Shown in pieces: positions 25,603 through 33,077 of a DNA stretch of 64,000 nt; position 1 is the first letter of the stretch; every line of letters begins with the position of its first letter. Source of the stretch: Betaproteobacteria bacterium (lineage in GTDB: Bacteria; Pseudomonadota; Gammaproteobacteria; Burkholderiales; SG8-41); contig OMIN01000033.1 of the NCBI GenBank assembly GCA_900299145.1, positions 1 through 64,000 on the forward strand, given 5' to 3'. The notes beneath the pieces are model-generated. The model was not told the DNA's origin. It saw only the letters and a program-made list of their open reading frames with translations, and did no database searches. Made by a program: the position numbers and the translations under genes.

Positions 25603-26703
25603 ATGACCACACGCCGCAGTTTTCTCAAGGAAACCATGAGCGCCAGCAGCGTGATATTTACCGGCTGCAGCCTGCTCAACGCTGCGCCGGCGCGCGCGCA
25701 GGACAAGCCCAAGCGCAGCCGATTGCCTGTGCTGGTCAAAGGCAAACGCGTCAAAACCATCGACATCCACGCGCACTGCCTGATTGCCGAAGCGTTGGCA
25801 TTGCTGCCCGCCGAGGAAGCCAAGGGTATTTATCCGCCGGTGAAAGGCTCCAAACAGTTCGACATCGTTCTGGAAGAGCGCCTTGCGGGCATGGACGCCC
25901 AAGGCGTCGACATGCAGGTGTTGAGCATCAACCCGTGGTGGTATCGCAAAGAGCGCGAGCTCGTCGAAAAAATCATCCAGGTGCAGAACGAAAAACTCGC
26001 CGAATTGTGCGAGAAAAAGCCTGACCGGCTATTGGCGTTCGCATCGCTGGCGTTGCAGTTTCCTGACCTGGCCGTGAAGCAACTCGAAGAGGGCGTGCGC
26101 AAATACGGGCTGAAGGGCGCGGCCATTGGCGGCAGCGTACTGGGCAATGATTTTTCCGACGCAAAGTATCACCCGGTGTGGGCCAAGGCGCAGGAACTGG
26201 ATGTGACGCTGTTTATCCATCCGCAAAGCACGCCTCAACTGGCCAGCCGATTCAAGGGCAATGGCTGGCTATCCAACGTCATCGGCAACCCGCTCGACAC
26301 CACCATCGCCCTGCAGCACCTGATCTTCGAAGGCACGCTGGATAAATTCCCACGCCTCAAAGTGTGCGCCGCGCATGGCGGCGGCTACCTCGGCTCATAC
26401 GCGCCGCGCTCCGACCACGGCTGCTTTATTTCGCCGCAAAACTGCGACCCGAATATCGTGCTCAAGAAAAAGCCCACGGAATATCTCAAACAACTGTATT
26501 TCGATGCGCTTGTGTTTACCCCCGAAGCGTTGCGTCACCTGGTGGCGCAAGTCGGCGCCAGTCAAGTCGTCATCGGCACCGACCACCCCATCCCATGGGA
26601 AGAACATCCGGTCGATCACATCATGTCCACACCCATCACCGATGCGCAAAAGGTTGCCATTCTGGGGGGCAATGCGGCCCGGCTGTTGGGCATCAAGAGT
26701 TAG
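25603..26703 (+). CDS. Tat-exported amidohydrolase-2 family protein (ACMSD-like)
   Basis: TIM-barrel amidohydrolase, 366 residues, with a canonical twin-arginine leader TTRRSFLKE. Metal-site motif DIHAHC (His56, His58), a mid-barrel HGGGYLGSY and the terminal IGTDHPIPW are present. The family includes ACMSD and gamma-resorcylate decarboxylases. Export of a member is less common; the mature protein would act in the periplasm. It stands alone, convergent with the amidohydrolase at 26784. Confidence 0.87.
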   Translation: MTTRRSFLKETMSASSVIFTGCSLLNAAPARAQDKPKRSRLPVLVKGKRVKTIDIHAHCLIAEALALLPAEEAKGIYPPVKGSKQFDIVLEERLAGMDAQGVDMQVLSINPWWYRKERELVEKIIQVQNEKLAELCEKKPDRLLAFASLALQFPDLAVKQLEEGVRKYGLKGAAIGGSVLGNDFSDAKYHPVWAKAQELDVTLFIHPQSTPQLASRFKGNGWLSNVIGNPLDTTIALQHLIFEGTLDKFPRLKVCAAHGGGYLGSYAPRSDHGCFISPQNCDPNIVLKKKPTEYLKQLYFDALVFTPEALRHLVAQVGASQVVIGTDHPIPWEEHPVDHIMSTPITDAQKVAILGGNAARLLGIKS

Positions 26704-26783
26704 CCATAAACTCTTTCTCTGAGTGCCAACAAAATCAAAGGGGGCGACGTCGAATTTCCGGCAACCGACCGTGGCGCGCAGCT

Positions 26784-27593
26784 TCACCGCTTCCAGCCGA
26801 GCCAGTCGCAAACGCCACGCCCCATGACCAGTTCGAGATCACGGCCTTTGAGCCACGGCAGCTCTTCGGTGAACAGGGTCACGCACTGACGCCACGGGCA
26901 GGGCATGCGCGTGATGTCGGTGCCCCAGAACCAGCGCGCCGGGCCGAACGCGTCGTAGAGCCGATGCAGGTTGCCGTGGATATCGCGGAAAGGGTACGGC
27001 TCATCGGAGTAGCTCGGTGCACCCGTGGCTTTCATGGCGATGTTGGGAAATTTCGCGAGTGCCAGCACCTCCGGGAGATTCGCCCACCGCTCCTGCAGCG
27101 GCGTAGTGCCCCTGGGCCGGCCGAGATGATCGATGATCAGCTTGAGGTTGGGATGCTTCTGCGCCACATCGGCAACCTTCGGCAGAAAATTCGCCGCCAT
27201 CAGTGCAATGGGCAGCCCCGCCCGCTCTGCCGCCGGCCACAGCCAATCGAAGGCGCCGGCCGTCAACTGCGCCGGATCGGTGAACGTGTAGCGCAGGCCG
27301 AGCATCCCGGGACGTTGTTTCCAGGTATCCACGAGCCCGCGGCTCTCCGGCTTGTCGAGCGGAAAGCTGCCGAGGATCACGAACCGGTCGGGGTGCTGGC
27401 GCGCCGCTTCGATACAGAGTTCGTTCGCGTTGGGATCCCACGGCGTGTGCGGTGTGAGCACCGCGGCATCGACACCGGCGGCGTCCATTTCCTTGAGTGC
27501 GTCGTTCTTCAGGTAGGCGGGCACCTGCCGGTGCCAGGGGCTGGAAGGATTGCCCGCATTCCAGAGGTGGACCTGCGCGTCGACGATCAACAT
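26784..27593 (-). CDS. amidohydrolase-2 family protein (lactonase-like)
   Basis: A 269-residue amidohydrolase started at the ATG 27593, preceded by AGAGGAGAGC; a longer frame is unneeded. Seen: IVDAQVHLWNAG, IIDHLGRP (about residue 143) and FWGTDITRMPCPW. A residue pattern of this kind occurs in L-rhamnono- and 2-pyrone-4,6-dicarboxylic lactonase-like members. A bug remnant ends 20 bp upstream, so this was probably the second gene of a bug-amidohydrolase operon. Confidence 0.85.
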   Translation of the reverse strand: MLIVDAQVHLWNAGNPSSPWHRQVPAYLKNDALKEMDAAGVDAAVLTPHTPWDPNANELCIEAARQHPDRFVILGSFPLDKPESRGLVDTWKQRPGMLGLRYTFTDPAQLTAGAFDWLWPAAERAGLPIALMAANFLPKVADVAQKHPNLKLIIDHLGRPRGTTPLQERWANLPEVLALAKFPNIAMKATGAPSYSDEPYPFRDIHGNLHRLYDAFGPARWFWGTDITRMPCPWRQCVTLFTEELPWLKGRDLELVMGRGVCDWLGWKR

Positions 27594-27612
27594 ATGCTCT
27601 CCTCTTACCGTT

Positions 27613-27753
27613 TCATTCAACTCTGATGCCGGCACCGGCAACCAGTTGCGCGAACTGTGCCGTGTCTGCGCGCATGAACTCCGCAAATTCCTGCGACGTG
27701 CCCGCTACGGTTTCATAGCCGATCTCGAACATCCGCTGACGGATCTGTGGCAA
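27613..27753 (-). pseudogene. C-terminal remnant of a bug gene
   Basis: Too short to stand as a gene. The minus strand reads LPQIRQRMFEIGYETVAG then TSQEFAEFMRAD and ends GAGIRVE with TGA at 27613-27615, the typical Bug C terminus (compare the ends of the intact genes). Nothing upstream encodes the rest, so the gene has lost about 85 percent. It immediately precedes the amidohydrolase. Confidence 0.8.
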
Positions 27754-27802
27754 GAATAAAAGAAACCAAAGGAGCCGTGCCAGATATATCGGCGTTTCTA
27801 CT

Positions 27803-27832
27803 TAACCATTTGATTTTATTGAATTATTTAAA
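27803..27832 (-). repeat. AT-rich dispersed motif, copy 8
   Basis: The minus strand reads TCAATAAAATCAAATGGTTA; it lies next to the 12-bp inverted repeat at 27833-27860 and in the orientation of the flanking minus-strand genes. Confidence 0.7.
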
Positions 27833-27860
27833 AGACATGCCCGCTTTCGCGGGCATGTCT
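27833..27860. repeat. perfect 12-bp inverted repeat, hairpin-forming
   Basis: AGACATGCCCGC and GCGGGCATGTCT flank a TTTC loop. It is REP- or terminator-like, but no T-run follows on either strand. Confidence 0.6.
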
Positions 27861-27955
27861 GTCTGGACTTCTTCCCGCCTACAGCGGGTTGGCGGGTTAC
27901 TTCTCCTGCGGAAAACTAAGCCGATTACCGCTAACGGTATTCGCCACGCTTGCCG

Positions 27956-29119
27956 CTATTTCTCGTTCGACAACACACAGGTGCCCGCTGCCGAAAGCAT
28001 GCCGCCCATGCCGTTGACCAGCGACAGCTTCACGTTGGGCACCTGCCGTGCGCCGCATTCGCCGCGCAACTGGCGCGTGGCCTCGATCAACGGGAACATG
28101 CCGTACATGCCCGTGTGCGTATACGAAAGGCCGCCACCGTTGGTATTGATCGGCAATGAACCGCCCGGCGTCGACTTGCCGTTCTGGAAGAACGAGACAC
28201 CCTCGCCGGGCTTCGCGAAGCCCATCGATTCGAGCATGATCGGCGGGCCGGAAGTAAACGCGTCATACAGCATCAGGTGGTCGAAATCGCTGTGTTTGAC
28301 ACCGGCCATCTTGAAAGCGCGTTCGCTGGACATCTTTGTGGCCTTGCTCAGCGGCAGGCCGTGCATCTGCGTTACTGACACGTGCTCGGTCGCTTCACCC
28401 GTGCCGCGCACGTAGACAGGCTTCTTGGCGCAGTCGCGCGCCCGATCCGCGCGCGTGAGCACGATGGCGCCGCCGGCATCGGTGACGAGGCAGATGTTCA
28501 GCACGGTGAACGGGTAGGCGATCATCCGGGCCTTGAGCACCTGATCGATGGTCAACGGGTCGCGGTTCATGGCCTTCGGGTTCAGGGCCGCCCATTGGCG
28601 CGTGGACACCGCCACCTGCGCCCACTGTTCGAGCGTGGTGCCGTATTCGTGCATGTGCCGCGTGGTGATGAGGCCGAACCAGGTTGGTGGCGCGCCGAAG
28701 CCGTAGGGGATTTCGTAGCTGCCGGCAATGCTGGTGTCGCGCACGCGCGTGACACCCGCCTGCGAGCGGCCGCTTTCGCCGTGGGTGATGACCGCGACGT
28801 CGCACAGGTGATGATGCAGCGCTGCTATCGCGTGCTCGACCATGATGATGAAGGAGCAGCCGCCTACACTGGTGCCGTCAACGTAGCGCGGCGTGACGCC
28901 CAGCGCTTCCGCGATCAGCGCCGGTGAATGCGCGCCAGCGGTGAAAATGCCGTCCACGTCGCTGACCTTGATGCCCGCATCCGCGCAGGCGTTGGTGATG
29001 GATTCCAGATGCAATGCCATCTGGCTCTTGTGCGGCAAAATGCCCATTTCGTCGCTCTCGGCTGCGCCGACGATGCAACACGAGTTCGAAAGCTCGCGTA
29101 GAGTGTCTTGTTGAGCCAT
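27956..29119 (-). CDS. thiolase-family (SCP-x/lipid-transfer type) protein
   Basis: Thiolase-fold protein of 387 residues, the SCPx-related class that lacks the usual N-terminal Cys context. Seen: SVGGCSFIIMVEHAIAAL near residue 87 with the nucleophile-position Cys, GHGES-like HGESGRS, and the C-terminal NTNGGGLSYTH and VNGMGGMLSAAG pieces typical of these proteins. They pair with DUF35 proteins in steroid or acyl-CoA degradation and in polyketide-like condensations. The gene starts 2 bp after the DUF35 stop. Confidence 0.88.
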   Translation of the reverse strand: MAQQDTLRELSNSCCIVGAAESDEMGILPHKSQMALHLESITNACADAGIKVSDVDGIFTAGAHSPALIAEALGVTPRYVDGTSVGGCSFIIMVEHAIAALHHHLCDVAVITHGESGRSQAGVTRVRDTSIAGSYEIPYGFGAPPTWFGLITTRHMHEYGTTLEQWAQVAVSTRQWAALNPKAMNRDPLTIDQVLKARMIAYPFTVLNICLVTDAGGAIVLTRADRARDCAKKPVYVRGTGEATEHVSVTQMHGLPLSKATKMSSERAFKMAGVKHSDFDHLMLYDAFTSGPPIMLESMGFAKPGEGVSFFQNGKSTPGGSLPINTNGGGLSYTHTGMYGMFPLIEATRQLRGECGARQVPNVKLSLVNGMGGMLSAAGTCVLSNEK

Positions 29120-29121
29120 GA

Positions 29122-29547
29122 TTACTTCGCCTCGGCAGGTTGAAAGAATGGAAGGGTGAAGTTGTCGTTCTGCTTCACATAGACGACATTCACGGGCATG
29201 TCGCAGCGGATCAGCGCCGGATCGGGCTTGATGTTGATCAGGTTCGACAACATGCGCGGCCCCTCTTCCAGCTCGATCATCGCCAGCACATACGGCAGCG
29301 GCGTCTTCACCGCGGGGTTGAACGAGCGATGGAGAATTTCAAAGGCGTAGAGTTTGCCCTTGCCGCTCGCCTCGACCCACGAGATCTTGCGGGAGTGGCA
29401 GTGCGGGCAGATCACGCGCGGGTAGAAATGCGCTTTTCCGCAATCATTGCATTTGGGCAGCATGAGCTTGTTCTGCTTCAAGCCCTCCCAGTAAGGCTTC
29501 GCCTCAGGCGCCAGCGGGTGCGGCAACGGACGTTCAAGTTGGTCCAT
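29122..29547 (-). CDS. DUF35 zinc-ribbon/OB-fold protein
   Basis: A 141-residue DUF35 protein with an N-terminal rubredoxin-like zinc ribbon (Cys33, Cys36, Cys47, Cys50 in KCNDCGKAHFYPRVICPHC) and a C-terminal OB fold. In archaea and bacteria DUF35 partners hold HMG-CoA- or thiolase-type enzymes together. Operon order with the thiolase supports a two-subunit acyl-CoA enzyme. A bug gene lies upstream on the same strand. Confidence 0.9.
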   Translation of the reverse strand: MDQLERPLPHPLAPEAKPYWEGLKQNKLMLPKCNDCGKAHFYPRVICPHCHSRKISWVEASGKGKLYAFEILHRSFNPAVKTPLPYVLAMIELEEGPRMLSNLINIKPDPALIRCDMPVNVVYVKQNDNFTLPFFQPAEAK

Positions 29548-29738
29548 AAGTTTCCCTTATGTGTAGATTAAATGTACGGATCGATCGGGCGGATCAATGC
29601 GACAGGTCTGATTCTAAACCGGGTGTTGGGTAAAAGCGAAACGCTCCCCACTCTGCGGCACCCATAGTCCAGACTGAAAAACCGCCGCAGCCGCGCTGCC
29701 CGCTACACCGGCGCAGCCATGGCCTTCGGAACCGTTGG

Positions 29739-30710
29739 CTACTCGATTTTGTAGCCGCTCTGCTTGACCACCTTGGCCCATTTGTCCTTCTCGCTTGCCA
29801 GCCACGCGCCGAGTTCCTGCGGCGTTTTTGCTTGTGGACGTGAGCCGAGGCCGACCAGCCGGTCGCCCACGTCAGGCAGGGCGATGACACGCTTTACTTC
29901 GTTATAGAGCTTGTTGACGATGTCAGCGGGCATCTTGGCGGGGCCGAGGATGCCTTGCCACGAGCCCGCGCTAAAGCCTTCAAGGCCCGGTGTTTCGGCG
30001 ATGGTGGGCACGTTGGGGAATTGGGATTCGCGCGTTTCGCTGGACACTGCGATCAGTTTGAGTTTGCCGGTTTTGACGTGCACCCAGGTCTGGATCACGC
30101 CCATCATCAGGAAGTCGCCGTCGCCTGTCATCACCGACATCACCGAGCTTTGGCCGCCCTTGGTGGGGATGTAGGTCCATTTCGTGCCCACGCGCTGCTG
30201 CATGGCAAGCGTGCTCATGTGGATGTTGCTGCCCAGCCCCACAGGCGCGTTTAACTTGCCGGGGCTTTTCTTGGCGAGGGCGATCAGCTCCGGCACGCTT
30301 TTCACCGGCACGCTGGGGTGCACGCACAGCAGGTAGGGCGAGAAAGTGACGCTGATTACCGGCGTGAGATCGCGGATGATGTCGAACGGCAGCTTATACA
30401 TGCTGGGGCTGACGGTGAGATTGCCAATGTCCATCAGTGTCAGCGTGTAACCATCGGGCGGCGAGCGCACGACGATTTCGACGCCGATGTTGCCGTTGGC
30501 GCCCGGGCGGCTGTCGGAAATGACCTGTTGCCCCCACGCTTCGGTGAGTTTGGCGCCGACCATGCGCGTGAGAATGTCCGAGGTGCCGCCCGCCGGGTAC
30601 GGCACGACTACGCGTATGGGTTTTGCCGGGTAGTTGGTTTGTGCGGCCGCGGGCAGCGCAATGGTAGTGATGGCGAAAGCGGCAAGGGTGATTGCGCCAA
30701 TGCGGATCAT
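29739..30710 (-). CDS. Bug/TctC-family solute-binding protein
   Basis: Bug protein, 323 residues, with AGGAAATATC before its ATG. Leader MIRIGAITLAAFAITTIALP; marks YPAKPIRVVVPYPAGGTSDI, ISDSRPGANGNIGVEI, KLPFDIIRDL and YIPTKGGQSSVMSVMTGD. The HVPYKG loop is YIPTKGG, shared with the protein at 38949-39932, so these two form a close paralogous pair. Downstream on the strand are DUF35 and thiolase genes, an uptake-plus-CoA chemistry unit. Confidence 0.9.
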   Translation of the reverse strand: MIRIGAITLAAFAITTIALPAAAQTNYPAKPIRVVVPYPAGGTSDILTRMVGAKLTEAWGQQVISDSRPGANGNIGVEIVVRSPPDGYTLTLMDIGNLTVSPSMYKLPFDIIRDLTPVISVTFSPYLLCVHPSVPVKSVPELIALAKKSPGKLNAPVGLGSNIHMSTLAMQQRVGTKWTYIPTKGGQSSVMSVMTGDGDFLMMGVIQTWVHVKTGKLKLIAVSSETRESQFPNVPTIAETPGLEGFSAGSWQGILGPAKMPADIVNKLYNEVKRVIALPDVGDRLVGLGSRPQAKTPQELGAWLASEKDKWAKVVKQSGYKIE

Positions 30711-30829
30711 GATATTTCCTCGGATAACTTTATGGCCGGACGAATGAATCGCGGATTATAGGGCCGCAGGCCATGCCGCAAGCGATATTCGTGGCGTCTC
30801 CGCTTGCAGACGTGTCGCGCGGCGCAGAT

Positions 30830-31162
30830 TTAATCACTGCTCCCGCCGCCGCTGTCGCTGCCGCCGCTGTCGCTTAAACTGCCGGTGCCGGTGTCGGTGG
30901 CAGGATTGGTATCACCGGCGGTGTCCAGCAAACTGTCGGAAGTGTTGCCGCTGCCGTGTTTCGATCCGCTGAAGCTGCAGCTGCCCAACGAGTCCCACAA
31001 GTCGTCGCCGGTTGAGCAGGCACGGCATGACATCGCGCCCTCCACATGGCGCAAATGCGTGGCGCAAAAGCGCCCGCCGCAATTCGCGCAAGCGGCGTCG
31101 GCCCAGCGCTCACAGGACTTCTTCCACAACCACCAGCCGGTGGTCTGTTCGCACAACGGCAT
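30830..31162 (-). CDS. small Cys/His-rich protein with a Ser/Gly/Asp tail
   Basis: A 110-residue frame with a plausible GGAG. The first half has Cys pairs in CANCGGRFCATHLRHVEG and MSCRAC, like a small zinc-finger domain. The second half is low complexity (Ser, Gly, Asp, Thr). No relative is known to me. It is alone between a bug gene and the aldolase gene. Confidence 0.5.
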   Translation of the reverse strand: MPLCEQTTGWWLWKKSCERWADAACANCGGRFCATHLRHVEGAMSCRACSTGDDLWDSLGSCSFSGSKHGSGNTSDSLLDTAGDTNPATDTGTGSLSDSGGSDSGGGSSD

Positions 31163-31301
31163 GTGCCCTTGCTCCGCCAGATGCTATTGATACACGCAGT
31201 CTATGCGCCAAACCCCTGGCTGTCGAATGCCGCCGTCTTGACCGGCGGATGCAATCTGCTTACGCTGGCACTCACCCTGAACACAACCCACGGAGATTCC
31301 C

Positions 31302-32075
31302 ATGCGAACCAACACGCTTAAACAAAAACTGAAAGACGGCAAGCCGGTGTTCGGCGCGATGATTACCTTTCCGTCGGCCACCCTCGTCGAAATGCTGGGG
31401 TACATGGGCTACGACTGGGTGCTGATCGACAACGAGCATGGCTCGATCACGCTCGATCTGTCGGAAGACATGATCCGCGCTGGCGAATTGACCGGCGTTG
31501 CGCCCATTGTGCGGCCGGTGGCGAACCGGCCGGATTCCATTTCGCCGTTTCTTGATCGTGGGGCATGGGGTGTGCAGGTGCCGCACGTGAACACACGAGC
31601 GGAGGCTGAAGCCGCAGTGGCCGCCTGCAAGTATTACCCGGAAGGCACGCGCGGCATTTTCAGCCGCGGCCGGCCCGCCGAATACGGCATGAAGGAATCC
31701 ACGCAGGCCTATGCCGCGAGCGCCAACGCCAACACGCTGGTGTGCCTGATGCTGGAAGAAGTCGAGGCGATCAACAACATTGACGACATCGTGAAGGTGA
31801 AAGGCATCGACGTGCTCTTTATCGGCTCCGGCGATTTGTCGCAATCCATGGGCCACGTTGGCCAGCAGGGCCACCCGGAAGTGGTGGCGCTGATGGAAAA
31901 AGGCGTGCAGCGCATCCGCGCAGCGGGCATCGTCGCTGGCGTGAGCTGCCCGGAAAATCTGGTGCCGAAATTCATGTCGCTTGGCGTGCAGTACTTTCAC
32001 GGAAACGTCGGCAGCTTTGTGCAGGCGGGTGGCGAGGCCTATTTGAAGCACATGCGCAAATCCGCGGGCATGTAA
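31302..32075 (+). CDS. HpcH/HpaI-type class II aldolase
   Basis: Metal-dependent pyruvate-type aldolase or citrate lyase-like enzyme, 257 residues. The active-site motifs are WVLIDNEHGS (Glu45, His46), LMLEEVEAIN (metal Glu near 151) and IGSGDLSQSMG (metal Asp). Related proteins are 4-hydroxy-2-oxoheptanedioate and 2-keto-3-deoxy sugar acid aldolases. It heads a same-strand run to 37187 that combines aldolase, CMD-family, molybdenum hydroxylase, Bug and dioxygenase genes. The aldehyde partner is unknown. Confidence 0.87.
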   Translation: MRTNTLKQKLKDGKPVFGAMITFPSATLVEMLGYMGYDWVLIDNEHGSITLDLSEDMIRAGELTGVAPIVRPVANRPDSISPFLDRGAWGVQVPHVNTRAEAEAAVAACKYYPEGTRGIFSRGRPAEYGMKESTQAYAASANANTLVCLMLEEVEAINNIDDIVKVKGIDVLFIGSGDLSQSMGHVGQQGHPEVVALMEKGVQRIRAAGIVAGVSCPENLVPKFMSLGVQYFHGNVGSFVQAGGEAYLKHMRKSAGM

Positions 32076-32100
32076 AAATTTCAATAAAATCAAATAGATA
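32074..32100 (+). repeat. AT-rich dispersed motif, copy 9
   Basis: Reads TCAATAAAATCAAATAGATA just after the aldolase stop, on the sense strand of both neighbours. Confidence 0.7.
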
Positions 32101-32115
32101 GAAATCGGGGCGCGT

Positions 32116-32493
32116 ATGAGCGATCAGGATATGCATCAAGCCGGGCTGAACATTCGTAAGTCACTGTTCGGGGCCGAGGTGGTTGAAAAGCGCATGCAGG
32201 CCGCCGGCGAGTTCGGCGCGCCACTGCAAAAAATGATCAACCAGTATGCCTACGGTGAAATCTGGGGCCGTGACGCGCTGCCGCGCAAAACGCGCAGCCT
32301 GCTGGTGCTGGCGATGATGTGTGCCGCCAATCGCCCGCACGAGTTGCGCATCCACCTTCGCGGTGCCCTCGCCAATGGTTGTACGCAGGATGAAATCCGC
32401 GAAGTGCTGCTGCAGGTGGCGATTTACTGCGGCATCCCCGCGTCGCTCGATGCGCACAACATCGCAATGGAGGTGTTTGCGGAGGCGAAGTAG
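32116..32493 (+). CDS. carboxymuconolactone decarboxylase-family protein
   Basis: A 125-residue CMD-family protein, all-helical. The family motif ELRIHLRGALANGCTQDEI is clear, with its active-site His in HLRGAL. There is no CxxC redox pair, unlike the AhpD branch, which suggests a decarboxylase- or lactone-type member. Context with an aldolase and a molybdenum hydroxylase fits an aromatic or heterocyclic acid pathway. Confidence 0.85.
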   Translation: MSDQDMHQAGLNIRKSLFGAEVVEKRMQAAGEFGAPLQKMINQYAYGEIWGRDALPRKTRSLLVLAMMCAANRPHELRIHLRGALANGCTQDEIREVLLQVAIYCGIPASLDAHNIAMEVFAEAK

Positions 32494-32598
32494 TTCCGCA
32501 GGGTTGGCATGCCCATCTTGCGGCAGTCTTGCGATAGTCTTATTCCGGGCGCATGATGTAGCTGAAAGCAATCCAACGGATTTTTTGGGGAGGAAAAC

Positions 32599-33057
32599 GT
32601 GGCCAAAATTGAACTGAACGTCAACGGCAAGTCGCACACCGTCGAAGCGGAGCCGGACATGCCCCTGCTTTACGCGCTGCGCGACGATCTTGGCATGAAA
32701 GAGCCACGCTTCGGCTGCGGCCTTGCGCAATGCGGCGCATGCACGGTGCTGATGAACGGCTCACCGGTGCGCTCGTGTGTCACGCGCGTCGATTCCGTGG
32801 GTAACGCGAAAATTACCACGCTCGCGGGCCTTGGCACGCCGGAAAAGCCGCACAAGGTGCAGGCGGCTTTCATTGAAGAACAGGTGCCGCAGTGCGGTTT
32901 TTGCCTGAACGGTTGGGTGATGACTTCAGTAGCATTGCTCGAGAAAAATCCGCGCCCTACGGACTCGCAGATCCGCGAAGCGCTGTCGGGGTTGAAGTGC
33001 CGCTGCGGCACGCACATGAGCATCCTGCGTGCGGTGAAGCGCGCGGCGCAAGCCTGA
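32599..33057 (+). CDS. [2Fe-2S] subunit of a molybdenum hydroxylase
   Basis: Small subunit of a xanthine oxidase-family enzyme, 152 residues from a GTG preceded by AGGAAAAC. Cys40, Cys45, Cys48 and Cys60 make the plant-type cluster (GCGLAQCGACTV), and Cys99/Cys102 with Cys134/Cys136 (QCGFC, KCRCG) the second. It resembles the small subunit of isoquinoline 1-oxidoreductase or aldehyde dehydrogenases of two-subunit type. It carries electrons from the molybdopterin site in the next gene. Confidence 0.92.
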   Translation: MAKIELNVNGKSHTVEAEPDMPLLYALRDDLGMKEPRFGCGLAQCGACTVLMNGSPVRSCVTRVDSVGNAKITTLAGLGTPEKPHKVQAAFIEEQVPQCGFCLNGWVMTSVALLEKNPRPTDSQIREALSGLKCRCGTHMSILRAVKRAAQA

Positions 33058-33077
33058 GTCGAAGCGAGGAGAACATC

